Source of the DNA: Priapulus caudatus
Taxonomy: Eukaryota; Priapulida; Priapulimorpha; Priapulimorphida; Priapulidae
Assembly: GCF_000485595.1 (NCBI RefSeq)
Contig: NW_014577835.1
Coordinates: 1-44,135 of the forward strand
Direction: 5' to 3'
Length of the DNA stretch: 44,135 nucleotides
Shown: one piece after another, positions 30,372 through 42,414 of the stretch
Numbering within the stretch: position 1 is the first letter of the stretch
Layout of the letters: each line of letters starts with the position of its first letter
Program-made: the position numbers and the translations under genes
Notes under the pieces: model-generated
Told to the model about the DNA's origin: nothing
Seen by the model: only the letters and a program-made list of their open reading frames with translations
Databases searched by the model: none

Positions 30372-30897
30372 GTTGGCATGGATAATGTGTAATTGTTTCG
30401 ACAGCAAGCTCGGTTGGTAGACCAGTCACCTTGACGCATTGACAAGGAAACAGATGAAACTGAAGCTTGGCCATTGGACTCAGAGGTTATTGAAAGGTCA
30501 TAGACATTGATACAAATTTCAGAATTATTTTCCGAGTAACTCAAAGCGTAAATCGGTTCTACAAGATAACGCTCGACACACTAGTTGAAGCCATTACAGG
30601 ATACTTTAGGTCAGAAGTTTATGACTAATGGACAAGTGTCGGATACACGTGATAGCGTCACACAGCAAACAAGCCTGCGCAGGAGCGACAGCGCTCAATC
30701 CTGACGGCAGGGTGTTCTGATGCTAAACTCAGGGGCAAAGCGATCAAGAGCACCCTCCATCGCACGCGTTCGCTCTCCTTTTCGTTGCTCTCTCATCCTT
30801 TCTCTTTCGCGCTCTCTCGCTATTTTGCTATCCTTCCCTTCGCGCCCTCTGCTTCCCTCTTCTCTCGCCTCGATCAAGCTCTCGCTCGTCAGACTCC

Positions 30898-30937
<40 letters not shown>

Positions 30938-31161
30938 CGCTCTCTCTCTCTCACTCTCTTCCCTCGCTCTCTCTCTCCCTCTTCTCTCAATTTCTTCTTT
31001 CTCGAGGCGGTAGCGCTGCCGGACGAGCTGTACAGACGTCTGATGTGTCTATCAGACTGATTGTCTGATGGTCTTCTAACCCTAGCAAAGCACCGTTTCG
31101 TGGAGCTCAGCAAGGCCGTATCCGTTTTATATAACTTCACATAAATGTTTATACTAGTATA
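30372..31161 (+). other. Non-coding, with CT-rich low complexity at 30760-31000
   Basis: (CTCTCT)n at 30900-30935 lies within a pyrimidine-rich tract. Frames here are compositional. No gene. Confidence 0.75.
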
Positions 31162-33599
31162 ATGTTAAATCGGGTGGCACTCGGCAGCCCATGTTTATAC
31201 TATTGTTAACGTCGGGTTTCCCAGCAGCGGCCAGCGATGGTAGAAATTATGAAAACTTGCCTCTAAAAACTGCTTGGTCCCTGACAGATCTACTTTGTCC
31301 TCCGTGGAATGGACCAAGTACGAACAAACGGATAGCCCTTATTTCAAACACTGGGATGGTATCAGGAGCCCTTCTCGAAGAAATGTTCGTTGGATCGGTT
31401 ATGAAAGTTGCCACGAGATGGCGCGTACGTTGGTAGCTGAAGCTTCCATCGTACGTACTACGTAGTATAGTAACAACTATTTGCCAAGACAGAATAGGTA
31501 AGCACTCGTCCATTTACCTACACAAGGCTACAGGCTGAAATAGAGAGCTGCCACCTGTACCTAATAACGCAGGCAAAAACTAGCACCATACTATAAGTAA
31601 TAACCACCACATGCACTGGCAGTGGCATATTAAACACACTGACAGTACAGAATGCCATTAGAAATTATACGATTTAAGGAGCATAAACCTTCTTCAAGTA
31701 AATTTAGCTTTTGAAATTTCCACTGTGACATGTAGCCTCATACATCCAGGCATGTATATCATTCTACTAGCAACCCAGCAGTCAAATTCTTTCCAACACA
31801 GTAACAGTTAACAAATCCATGTTTAAATCCCTCCTCTTGAGCGTCAAAAGGTTATCAGACACTTACTCTTCGCACGTCAGTGGAAAGCACATTTTCTGGT
31901 CCTTTCAATAAAGCCATAAAAATGCTAGGTCACCGCTGAAACAAAAAAGTTTTCAATCGCTCCGTCAGACCTGTCCTCAGAAAATGTCTAAAATCTGCCC
32001 TGTGCCGATTGACCTTTGACCTGTGACCTGCAATTTCAGCACAGTGATGGCTTTTCCACCTTACCATGATGCTATACACCGACTATCACGAGCTAGGTCG
32101 AGCCGTTTAGATTTGTGCGCATTCTGCATTTCCTCCCTATACCTTTAAGTTAAGGAGTGAATGTTCCCCCTTCTTTTACACCTCTTGAGACCTTTGACCT
32201 TTGACCCCAGCTTCGACATCCCAACTCGTTTTGACGATCCCCCCAATGTGCGAATATCGTGACCGTACGTCGAGCGTTAAGATTTGTGCCAACTGTTGAA
32301 GGACGCACGCCGACGCACGGAACGGACGGATGGACGGCCGGACGGACGGATGACGAACGATACGCGCATTCTACAAGCTGCACCTGACTACGTCAGATGA
32401 GCTAAAAAAAAAGAAAAAGAAAAAAAATTCTTTCAGACTGGCCCCTGATCGCTTATCCCCGACTGGGCCCTTACCCGGAACGCTTTATCTCAACAAGCGT
32501 GCATATTCCGGAATAAGTCGGTTCGATCTTCAAATTGCTGATAGATCGGTCAATTCTTTAGATATAAGCCAAATATTATATATCATTTTAAAGGTAATTA
32601 AATGCATCTATTCAGATATGCACATAACTGCAATTTGTAGAATTTCCTATTAATCCTGGTTTTGCTGGAGGCGGTCACATTTGTGATGAGGACAACCGAT
32701 CATCGTGATAAGTGTTTTATGTTATTCTTGCACATCATGAAAAACTATCTTGTTGATGTCATTTTTATGATGGAGCAAATGCATGCAAGACAGTAAGTCA
32801 AACGATTTTGAGGACGCTGACTACACTTGATATTGAGTAATATGACAACGTATGCGCATTCGTACTGATAATGCTGCATATTGTAAAGCTGCCTTCGATA
32901 TTTAAAAAACATCTCCTACCCAATGCCATTCATGTTGGCTGTATGGCACATATATTGAATCTCGTTGAGAGAGATTTTGTGAAAGGACCATTTACCAATG
33001 ACATCGAAGTATTCTGTGAACGATATCAAAAACATTTTTAAAGGGAACCACAACGCAAAGCTCGCTACTTAGCGCACATGGCCACGATGAGGACTTGCCT
33101 GCGGACGTTTCCAGAACTGTCGCCGCCGAACCGCTGCGCGACAAGATGAGGGCGACATGGGTGGTTTGATGCGCGGTCAGTTATCATCGTTCCACCTGAC
33201 GTGTAATGAACCATTTTTTGATACCAAAACAAGCACAGCGGCTAATGTGGAACGGTTTCGCGAGGCCCTTGCAGATTCTAAAGATAACATGCTACTCAAA
33301 ATGAATTTCATTTTTAGAATATGCACCAAAAATTTAATACACGCTCAATGCCGCTCCTATGCCGTCCAATACGTCCTTACAGAGATATTTCATTCATGAC
33401 TAATCACCGGGGATACATGTAGTGGGGCGAACACTGGCCTTTCTAGTTATTATTTATTGCCTTATGCATCTTTTATTGCATGTAATTCAGATACAATTAC
33501 ATGTACTGACGACAGTTTTTTTAATAGAGAAATCGAGAGTCATAGAAAGGCAATAAAATTTATCTATCTATATGATATATCTCTTGACTCGTAGAGATA
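31162..33599 (+). mobile_element. hAT-like DUF659 element, copy A
   Basis: Starts near GGTGGCACTCGGCAGCC and ends inside a hairpin at the N run. The first 1.37 kb is non-coding: TTGACCTTTGACC motifs at 32005-32215, GACGGACGGATG repeats, and the edge TACGTCAGATGAGC. From 32690 broken frames match a DUF659/hAT transposase: NVILAHH, LVDVIFM, SQTILRTLTTLDIE, TDNAAYCKAA, HVGCMAHILNLVE, then TANVERFREALADSKDN. At least six frame breaks. The same sequence recurs at 33625 and in part at 38612. Confidence 0.8.
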
Positions 33600-33624
33600 N
33601 NNNNNNNNNNNNNNNNNNNNNNNN
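33600..33624. other. Assembly gap (25 N)
   Basis: It lies between copies A and B, where copy A enters the AT-rich 3' hairpin seen complete in copy C. Confidence 1.
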
Positions 33625-36260
33625 ATTCGGTGGCACTCGGCAGCCATGTATCTATACTACTGTTACTTCGGGGTTTCCCAGCAGCGGCCAGCGGATGGTA
33701 GAAAATTATGAAATTGCTCTAAAAACTGCTTGTCACCTGACAAGATCTTACTTGTGATCTCGTGGAATGGACCAAGTACGACAAACGATAGCCTTATTTT
33801 CAACAGCTGCGGATGGTACTCAGGGGCCTTCTCGGAAGAAATGGTCGTTGGATCGGTTAGTTTCAACAGTTGCCACGAGATGCGCGCGCTCACCCCTTGG
33901 TAGCCTGGAAGCCCCTTCCATCCGCGTCACACGTCACTACGTAGTTATGTAAGCAACATTTGCAAGACAGATAGGTAAGCCACTCGCCAATTTTACCTAC
34001 ACAAGCATACAGGCTGAAAATAGAGAAGCTGCACCTTACCTATTAACGCAGGCCAAAACTGCACCAACAGTATAACCACCACATGCACTGCAGTGGCATA
34101 TTAACACACTGCAGTACAGAAGCCATAGAAATTTATACGATTTAACGGACCATAAACGCTTCTTTCAAGTAAATTAGCTTTTGAAATTTCACTGTTGACA
34201 TTGTAAGCCTCATACGATCCAGGCATGTATAATTCTACTAGGCAACCCAGCAGTCGAATTCTTCCAACCAGTAACATTAACAAATCCATGTTTAAGATCC
34301 TCTCTGAGGCTCAAAAGGTTATCAAGCACTTCTCTTCGAACGTCAGATGGAAAGCACTTTCTGGTCCTTTCAATAAGAGCCATAACAGATGCTAGGTCAG
34401 CCGCTGAAACAAAAATAGTTTCTCAAGTCGCTCGTCGACCATGTCTCAGAAAATGTCTAAAATGCTCGCCTGTGCCGCATTGCACCTTTGACCTGTGAGC
34501 TGCATTTCAAACACATGATGGCTTTTCCACCACTTCCTGATGTTACACGACTATCACGAGCGCTAGGTCGAGCCGTTTAGATTTGTGCGCATTCTGCTAT
34601 TTGCCGTCCCTATACCTTAAGTTAGGAGTGAATGTTCCTGCCTTCTTTTACACTCTGAGACCTTTGAGCCTTTGAGCCCGCAGCTTCGGATCCACTTCGT
34701 TTGACGATCCCCGCAATGTGCCGAATATCCGTGACGTACGTCGAGCGTTAAGATTTGTGCCCAACTGTTGTAAGCGCACGCACGCGACGGCGACGCGGTA
34801 GGACGGATGGACGCGGCACGGACACGGATGCGCGAACGATTACCGCATTCTACAAAGCTGCACCTGATACGACTCAGATGAGCTAAAAAAAAAGAAAAAG
34901 AAAAAATTCTTTACAACTGGCCCTGATCGCTTATCCCCGACTGCGGCCCTTACCCGAAACGCTTTATGCTCAAAAGCGTGGCATATCTCGGAATAGTCGG
35001 TTTCGATGCTTCAAATGCTTAGATCGGTCAATTCTTCTAGATATAAGCTATATATTATATCATTTTCAAAGGTAATTAATGACTATTCGATATGCAATAA
35101 CTGCAATTTGTAGAATTTCCTATTAACTCCTGGTTTTGACTGGGGGGTCACAGTTTGTGATGAGACAAACCGATCATCGGATAAGTGTTTTCAATGTTAT
35201 TCCTTGCACATCCATCGATACTATCTTGTGTTGATGTCATTTTTATGAATGGAGCAAATGCAATGCCAGAGACAGTAAGATCAAACGATTTTGAGGACGC
35301 TGACTACACTTGATATTGGTAATATGGACAACGTATGCGCATTCGTAACTGATAATGCTGGCATATTGTAAGCTGCGTTCGATATTTAAAAAAATCTCCG
35401 TACCCAATCCAGTTCATGTGGCCTGTATGGCACATATATTGAATCTCGTTGGAGAAGAATTTTTGAACGACATTTTACCAATGACATCGAAGTATTGTGA
35501 ACGATATCAAAAAAACCCCATTTTTAAACAGGGAACACACAAACGCAAGCTCGCTTATGTAGCGACATGGCCACGATGGAGGACTTGCCTGCGGACCGTT
35601 TCCAGACTGTCGCTCGCCGAACCTGTGCGCGACATAGAGTGGGGCGACAATGAGGTTGGTTTGATGGCGGTCAGTTATCATCGTTTCCACCTGACCTGTA
35701 TGAACTTTTTTGATACTAAACCAGACAGCGCTAATGTGGAACGGCTTTCGCGCACGGCCGCCTTGCACGATCTAAAGCATATATCCATGCTACTTCAATG
35801 CAATTTCCAATTTTTAGAAATATGCACCAAAAGATTTAACACGCTCCAATGCACGCTCCTGTATGCGTCAATAACGTCGTCTACAGAGATATTTCATTCT
35901 TACTAGATCACCGGGGATACATGTAGCTTGCGCGACGCCGGGCGCGGGACCCCGCCGGCGGGACCCGCCCCGCGCCACGCGCAGCCCCGCACAACTGCCC
36001 TTTCTAGTTATTCATTATTATTGCATCTTTATTGATCTTATTGATGTTAATTTCACATACACATTACATGCATACTGCCACGACAGTTCTTTTCTAATAG
36101 AGAAAGTCAGGTATACGCGCAAAGCAATAAAGTCTTATATATCTATTGATATATCTCTTAGGACTCGTAGCGATTAGATAATTTATTGCTCAGAGTAGCT
36201 GGCTGCCGCACGCTAGCGCGAGCACACTGACCATAACTATCAATTTATATGTGTGGCACG
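33625..36260 (+). mobile_element. hAT-like DUF659 element, copy B
   Basis: Direct repeat of copy A over its whole length. The longest coding remnant is 35355-35906, with MAHILNLVGEEFLNDI and ANVERLSRTAALHDL. Differences from copy A are almost all single-base insertions or deletions. It holds an extra GC-rich insert at 35936-35992. It ends in CAGAGTAGCTGGCTGCCGCA like copy C. Confidence 0.85.
35936..35992. other. ~57-bp GC-rich insertion in copy B
   Basis: Between GCGAC and AACTGCCC, which are adjacent in copy C, copy B has a stretch that is almost all G and C (GCCGGGCGCGGGACCCCGCC and on). It contains the dyad-like GGCGGGACCCGCC. Surrounding sequence is AT-rich. Confidence 0.75.
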
Positions 36261-36302
36261 GCTAGTCTATGCGGTTGCGGCGCAGCCCAGCTCCTCCCTG
36301 TC

Positions 36303-36600
36303 CAGCAATAAAATCAGTTCATCATCTTCTATATGATATATCATACGATGTTCTAGAGTATATAATTCATTATAGATAGACGACAATTTTATTGCTCTCT
36401 ATACACTCCTCGATTCCACGTCTACTTAAAAAAAAACTGTCGTCGAAATGTTTCGTGTATCTGAATTTACATCGCAATACATAGATGCTAATAAAGATGC
36501 AAATTAATAATAATACTAGAAAGGCAGTTTGTCGCCAATACAGTATCCGTGATCTTAGTATGACATGAATATCTCTTACTGACGTGAGGAAGGGTAGGCC
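36303..36600 (-). mobile_element. Inverted fragment of the hAT element 3' end
   Basis: The reverse complement contains GGCGACAAACTGCCTTTCTA, TTTGCATCTTTATTAGCATC, CGACGACAGTTTTTTTTTAA and GAGAGCAATAAAATTG. This matches the 3' end of copy C at 39508-39650. With copy B (35990-36175) it makes a large imperfect inverted repeat. Confidence 0.75.
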
Positions 36601-36689
36601 TAAAGAGTTAAATAAGTCCAAAGACAAAAGTTTGCTTACCACAAACTATCTTGCGCTGAGATGTGCAGTAATGTTAAAATTGGTCTGCC

Positions 36690-38070
36690 TGTAGGGGTTT
36701 TGGTACGCCGACACAGCCTTCTTCCCAAGCATGCTGTAGAGCGCTATACAAAAGTTTGCTCGCGCGGATAGGACATTAGGGGACGACGAGTTATAGAGCA
36801 GAAGAGAAATATGATGAAGGTCAAGGTCAAGGTCAAGGTCAAGGTCAAATAAAGATTGCAGTGACCTGGTTTTGGTACGCGACACATAGAGGGGCCCCGA
36901 GTTATAGAGCAGAAGGGAAATATAGTCAAGGTCAAGGTCAAATAAAAGCCGCAGTGACGTGGTTTTGGTACACGACACACCTTCTCCCCAAGATGTGTAA
37001 GTATACCAAGTTTGGTAGCGCTAGGTCAATTAGGGGCCGAGTTATAGAGCAGAAGGGAAATATGATCAAGGTCAATGTCAAGGTCAAACAAAAGTTGCAG
37101 TGACCTGGTTTTGGTACGCGACACACCTTCTCCCCAAGATGTGTAAGTATAGCAAGTTTGGTAGCTCTAGGTCAATTAGGGGCCCGAGTTATAGAGCAGA
37201 AGGAAAATATAATCAAGGTCAAGGTAAAGGTCAAATAAAAGTCGTAGTGACCTGGTTTTGGTACGCTGCGCACTTTCTCCCCAAGATGTGTAAGTATACC
37301 AAGTTTGGTGGCGCTAGGTCAATTAGGGGCCCGAGTTATAGAGCAGAAGGGAAATATGATTAAGGTCAAGGTAAAGGTCAAATAAAAGGCACAGTGACGT
37401 GGTTTTGATACGCGACACACCTTCTCTCCAAGATGTGTAAGTATACCAAGTTTGGTCGCGCTAGGTCAATTAGGGGCCCGAGTTATAGAGCGTAAGGAAA
37501 ATATGATCAAGGTCAAGCTCAAGGTCAAATAAAAGCCGCAGTGACGTGGTTTTGGTACACGACACACATTCTGCCCAAGATGTGTAAGTATACCAAGTTT
37601 GGTAGCACTAGGTCAATTAGAGGCCGAGTTATAGAGCGGAAGGAAAATATGGTCAAAGTCAAATAAAGGTCGTATTTGTTATATATCTCGTGTTCTTGAA
37701 ACATTCGAATACAGATTCCAACGACTGTCTTGCTTGTTACATATTATTGTTCAAATAAACTTAAATCACACAGACACTGTTACAGGAGCGTGTAGAGGCT
37801 ATAGTCCCACCATAAGACCTGGTTTTGGTACTCTGCACACCTTTTCCCAAGATGTGTAAGTATACGAAGTTAATTTATCGCGCTAGGTCAATTAGGGGTC
37901 GAGTTATAGAGCGGAAGGAAAATATGATCAAGGTCAAGGTAAAGGTCAAATAAAGGTCGCAGTGACCTGGTTTTGGTACTCGGCACACCTTCTCCCCAAT
38001 ATGTGTAAGTATACCAAGTTTGGTCGCGCTAGGTCAATTAGGAGTAGACTTATAGAGCGGAAGGAAAATT
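36690..38070. repeat. ~147-bp tandem array rich in AGGTCA
   Basis: GTGACCTGGTTTTGGTAC or its variants start at 36861, 36954, 37100, 37247, 37394, 37541, ~37815 and 37962, giving a regular 147-bp period in the middle. Each unit also has CCAAGATGTGTAAGTATACC, AAGTTTGGT, CTAGGTCAATTAGGGG, GAGTTATAGAGC and a run of TCAAGGTCAAGGTCA. The array is broken by the dispersed repeat at 37672-37802. Frames across it are artefacts. Confidence 0.92.
37672..37802 (+). repeat. Dispersed ~130-bp repeat, copy 2, inside the array
   Basis: TCGTGTTCTTGAAACATTCG, AATACAGATTCCAACGACTG, AAATCACACAGACACTGTTA, matching 1895-2030 in the same orientation. It interrupts an array unit, so it arrived after the array formed. 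Confidence 0.8.
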
Positions 38071-38109
38071 CTCTGCGGCGGACCGAGCGGCGACAGACAT
38101 GAAACCATA

Positions 38110-38140
38110 GTATCCCCGCCGACTTCGTCGCGGGGGATAC
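38110..38140. repeat. Short hairpin GTATCCCCGC...GCGGGGGATAC
   Basis: GTATCCCCGCCGAC then TTC then GTCGCGGGGGATAC, a stem of about 13 pairs with one bulge. It marks the right edge of the repeat array. Confidence 0.75.
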
Positions 38141-38142
38141 AA

Positions 38143-38611
38143 TAATATCTATCACAAGTTCACAACACGCGCGATATTACTGGCGCAGGACCATAACATT
38201 GGTATTGCCGTAGGCCTACACAACAAATTGAACAATGTCAATGAACTGCGTGTAAAACCTAAATTTACGCTTGAACTTCTTGCTATTATAGTATTACAAT
38301 TTATCACTTAATTTGCAGTATTATAGCATCTAACCTAGCTCTACTACTATAGCCCTTGTGCTGCAGCTATTAGTACCAGAGTAGAGCTACTTGCAATTTG
38401 CAACATGTCAGAAATGGCACAGATAGTTCCGCTAAAGTTACTGCCTATACTGATGGCCCAATAACGTGTTACGAGCGTCACTCAGCAGTAAATACGTCAA
38501 AGGAAAATTCCCCCGCGAAAAACAATCACAATGACGACGATGAGACGCAATAGCATCTAATGAGCGACTCGGGGAAGCCTAATTTACTACAAATGGACGC
38601 ACATAAACCGC
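38143..38611. other. Non-coding DNA before copy C
   Basis: No gene recognised. It is unlike the sequence upstream of the corresponding point in copies A and B. Confidence 0.45.
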
Positions 38612-39790
38612 TAACACGATCTTCAAATTGCTGTAGATCGGTCAATTCTTTAGATATAGCCAAATATTATATATCATTTTAAAGGTAATTAAATGATCTA
38701 TTCAGATATGCACATAACTCAATTTGTATAATTTCCTACTTAATCCTGGTTTTGCTGGAGCGGGTCACATTTGTGATGAGACAACCGATCATCGTGATAA
38801 GTGTTTTAAATGTTATTCTTGCACATCATGAAAAACTATCTTGTTGATGTCATTTTTATGATGGACAAATGCAATGCAAGAACAGTAAGTCAAACGATTT
38901 TGAGGACGCTGACTACACTTGATATTGAATATGACAACGTATGCGCATTCGTAACTGATAATGCTGCATATTGTAAAGCTGCCTTCGATATTTAAAAAAA
39001 TCTCCTACCCAATGCCATTCATGTTGGCTGTATGGCACATATATTGAATCTCGTTGGAGAAGATTTTGTGAAAGGACCATTTTACCATGACATCGAAGTA
39101 TTTGTGAACGATATCAAAAACATTTTTAAAAGGGAACCACAACGCAAAGCTCGCTACTTAGCGCACATGGCCACGATGGAGGACTTGCCTGCGGACGTTT
39201 CCAGAACTGTCCCGCCCGAACCGTGCGCGACAAGATGGGGCGACATGGTGGTTTGATGCGGTCAGTTATCATCGTTCTCACCTTGACGTGTATGAAACTT
39301 TTTTTGATACCAAAACAAGCACAGCGGCTAATGTGGAACGGTTTCGCGAGGCCCTTGCAGATTCTAAAGATACATTGCTACTCAAAATGAATTTCATTTT
39401 AGAATATGCACCAAAAATTTAATACACACTCAATGCCGTCCTTATGCCGTCCAATACGTCCTTACAGAGATATTTCATTCATACTAGATCACCGGGGATA
39501 CATGTAGTTGGCGACAACTGCCCTTTCTAGTTATTATTATTATTGCATCTTTATTGCATCTTTATTGCATGTAATTCAGATACAATTACATGTACTGACG
39601 ACAGTTTTTTTAATAGAGAAATCGAGAGTCATAGAAAGCAATAAAATTTATCTATCTATATATGATATATATCTCTAGGACTCGTATGATATATCATATA
39701 GATAGATACATTTTATTGCTCAGAGTAGCTGGCTGCCGCACGCTAGCTGCTGCACACTGACACATAAATATATATTTATATGTTATCTAT
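38612..39790 (+). mobile_element. hAT-like DUF659 element, copy C (best preserved)
   Basis: Matches copies A and B from TTCAAATTGCTG onward and lacks their first 1.37 kb. Coding remnants are clearest here: LDIEYDNVCAFVTDNAAYCK at the end of the 38810-38995 frame, then MAHILNLVGEDFVKGPFYHD, VNDIKNIFKREPQRKARYL, MATMEDLPADVSRTVPPEP and ATRW (39032-39234), then TANVERFREALADSKDTLLL. T-D-N-A-A-Y-C, M-A-H-I-L-N-L and T-R-W-G are DUF659/hAT landmarks. Frameshifts near 38995 and 39240 break it. The 3' end forms a hairpin (39636-39720) with AGCAATAAAATTTATCTATC paired to its complement. Confidence 0.85.
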
Positions 39791-42018
39791 TTTGAGTATT
39801 ATTCGCATCTCAGTTCATCTTATTGATTTCACGTTTTTGGGAATACATGTGTAGTGGGCTTGTTATCACTGTCTGCGCTTTTGGTTCTAGTGATATTTTT
39901 TTTTTTTTATTATTGTGATTTTTGAATCTTTTATATATTTTGGTAAACATTCATGGACAGTTAATTACTTCCAAGCTTGTGAATATTTTTTGTGTTACCA
40001 TTATGTTTTGCGTTGTCTTAATTTGTTTTCTCATTTCGCCAATACGGCATCATTATACTTTTATGATATAATGGCATTGTAATATACGTATATGTTATAA
40101 TTGAGGTAATTTGTTGTTAGCTTACATTAAAACGCAACGAGCAAGGCGTTTCGCGTTTTGAAGAGACGTTCTCGGTATGTACTGCACAAGACATATTTTC
40201 CGCGAATTCCGACTTTGACGGACAATTTTATGGTTGGTGAGATGCAATTTTGCGTCTACTTTAGTTAGACGTATTAGGAAAACATCGCATTCGGCCTAGT
40301 GCTCGGCACCTGCTTGCCGTCAGCTTTCCACTCCATATCTTGGTTGCCCCTTGTTCGATACCACCTACAGGGGCACACAAGTATGTGGTGGTGGCACAAG
40401 ATGAATATGTTGGTGTGGTCACTGGTTCTATTAAAGGTCTAGACATCTTCTGGCAGTTCGGATATAAACGCGCGGATTGTTAGCCGCGGTTGCGGCCATC
40501 TGTTGGCGTGCCATTTCATGATAACTCGCTCCCTACATTAAGAAGCCATTTCAGCTGCGTTATTATCAAATGGGCTGTAAATGCGGCAATTCAGTTGATG
40601 TTGTGGCGCTTGGCACAAATTTTTGCATTATGCACGGTAGTGAGCAGAATAACTGTGCCAATGGTTCGGAAATTGGTTATTTACTTTTTTTTGGATTTTT
40701 TGGCGCGTTAGTTTTTTTTGGTTTATAAGGAAAGTTGATTCGGTATATGTCGTTTTATTACTTTATCGTTTTCTCTTTTGTGATTTATTATTCTGGTACT
40801 TTGTTTATCGCTACCCCGTTAGATGGGAGTCACGGTCTCTGCTCGAGGGTATGTTCGGAGAAGAATTTCCGTCTACAGAAACAACGGCATTAGGCTTATA
40901 CTGCCGCCGCCGTTGGAGTTGTAAGCTCGAGTTAGCGTATAAACTTTAGTGTAGGCGAGAGATACTTGGCGAATGAACGTGCGTTTAGCCAGTCCAATGA
41001 GACAGCGGCAGGCTGACAGATTTTATTTACATGTTACAGTTGGGAGAAGTTCGGGGCAGTAGACGTTATTTCGGCATAATCAGCGCAGCCCTGTCTGTTC
41101 AGAGACGCGCTCACATGGGTGTGATGTTTTTGGGATTCAATGACGTCATATGCTACACCTATGTATAGTATATGCAACAGTCAGAGCATATGAGGCGTAA
41201 GCACATGTTCTTTTCCGAATTCATACATACGCCATGGATGTTCATTCCATCCAATTAGATGGCAGGCCGTTTTAGCTGGCGTGCAAGTGTAAAGGTGTTC
41301 GAACCATGTGAGGACGAGTCGGCAAACGACGACAGATGTGTTTGGCATATAGCGAGGACGTTGGCAATAAGTCTGCGGTAGATTAGTCTCGTAAATAGTA
41401 ATAGTACTAGTAGTATCAGTCCCGTTACAATTGTTGACGTAACTGTCTACTACATTCAATGTTCACCGTGTTTCTACATGCCTCAGCAAAGAAAATAACG
41501 TTCATGAAGACGGGCACACATGTGTAAATCGCTTCCTATGGCTTGTTTACATGCGCATAATAGTCATCTACTAGACTGGCGGCGGCGAATAGTGCAATAA
41601 GCTGCTGCTAATATTCAGAGAGAGAGCTATTAGAGAGAGCATTAGAGAGCGGCTACGTCTGCGTGACCACATACGTGTTGTGCGAGGCGCCCGGACCCCA
41701 CATATCGGGCGCTCGCCTGCTGCGGTGGGGGCTGCTGGGGAGGGGTCGTCGTCGCGTGCGTCGGGGCGGATTGATTTTCGTGTTGCGAATATGTGTGGCA
41801 GGCGCTGTGTGGTGGGGTGTATGTCCTTCCCCAACCTTGCCAACGACCACACTGCGGTGTGGACAACTTTAATGCGCGCGTTATACGTTGAGCTGTTCGA
41901 TGGCGCGTTCTGATGGTCGAAGTCATGAGTAGTGGTTCCCCCCTATCCGCGCGTCTAAGTATTATCACGTTCCCAGTATTTATCCTTCCGTGATTTAATC
42001 GTTATTAATTGAGTTACC
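39791..42018. other. Non-coding region, no gene supported
   Basis: AT-rich to 40250, then mixed. A 41580-41900 stretch with overlapping frames on both strands is GC-rich without motifs. Nothing else recognised. Confidence 0.4.
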
Positions 42019-42414
42019 GTGTTCTCCACTAACCCTCGCAGTTTGGCCGCGCGCTATCGGAGAGACTCCGCTCCATATCTTTCTCTCCATCCCGAAGACC
42101 GCTTCAAGTGCTTAGCCGTGTGCGACCTCCGTGTTTTCGCGGCTGTCGTGTTGATATTGCTGCTGTGTGGTTGTTTGGTTTTTGTTTTTTGCTACTGTCT
42201 TGTTAGGAGGTCGAGTGGAATAAAGCGGCGCCGCCCTCCCTCCGCGGCGGCGGGCGGAGTGTATTGTCGGCACGTTTGCTGCCCTGCCGGCCAATCGTCG
42301 TGCGGCAGTCATGAAGAAATTCAGTGTTGTTTACCCGACCGTCACGACCCGACATATTGTCTATATTTCAGCAACCATAATTTCAATCGAGTCAATGTAG
42401 CCACTTTCAGATGA
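42019..42414 (+). CDS. Small open frame with one membrane helix, doubtful
   Basis: 131 codons from ATG to TGA. One strongly hydrophobic segment near residues 40-62 (VFAAVVLILLLCGCLVFVFC), followed by basic RRSSGIKRRRPPSAAAGG and a Cys-rich tail. The hydrophobic-then-basic order would fit a type of single-pass membrane protein. There is no homology I recognise, no splice context, and the flanks are repeats. It may be chance. Confidence 0.2.
   Translation: MFSTNPRSLAARYRRDSAPYLSLHPEDRFKCLAVCDLRVFAAVVLILLLCGCLVFVFCYCLVRRSSGIKRRRPPSAAAGGVYCRHVCCPAGQSSCGSHEEIQCCLPDRHDPTYCLYFSNHNFNRVNVATFR

Noticed and set aside
36861-37363. Repeated T-W-F-W-Y-A-T-H frames
   Set aside because: Translation of the 147-bp tandem array.
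41571-41968. Overlapping frames on both strands, Arg/Pro-rich
   Set aside because: GC-rich tract with few stops in any frame. No homology seen.
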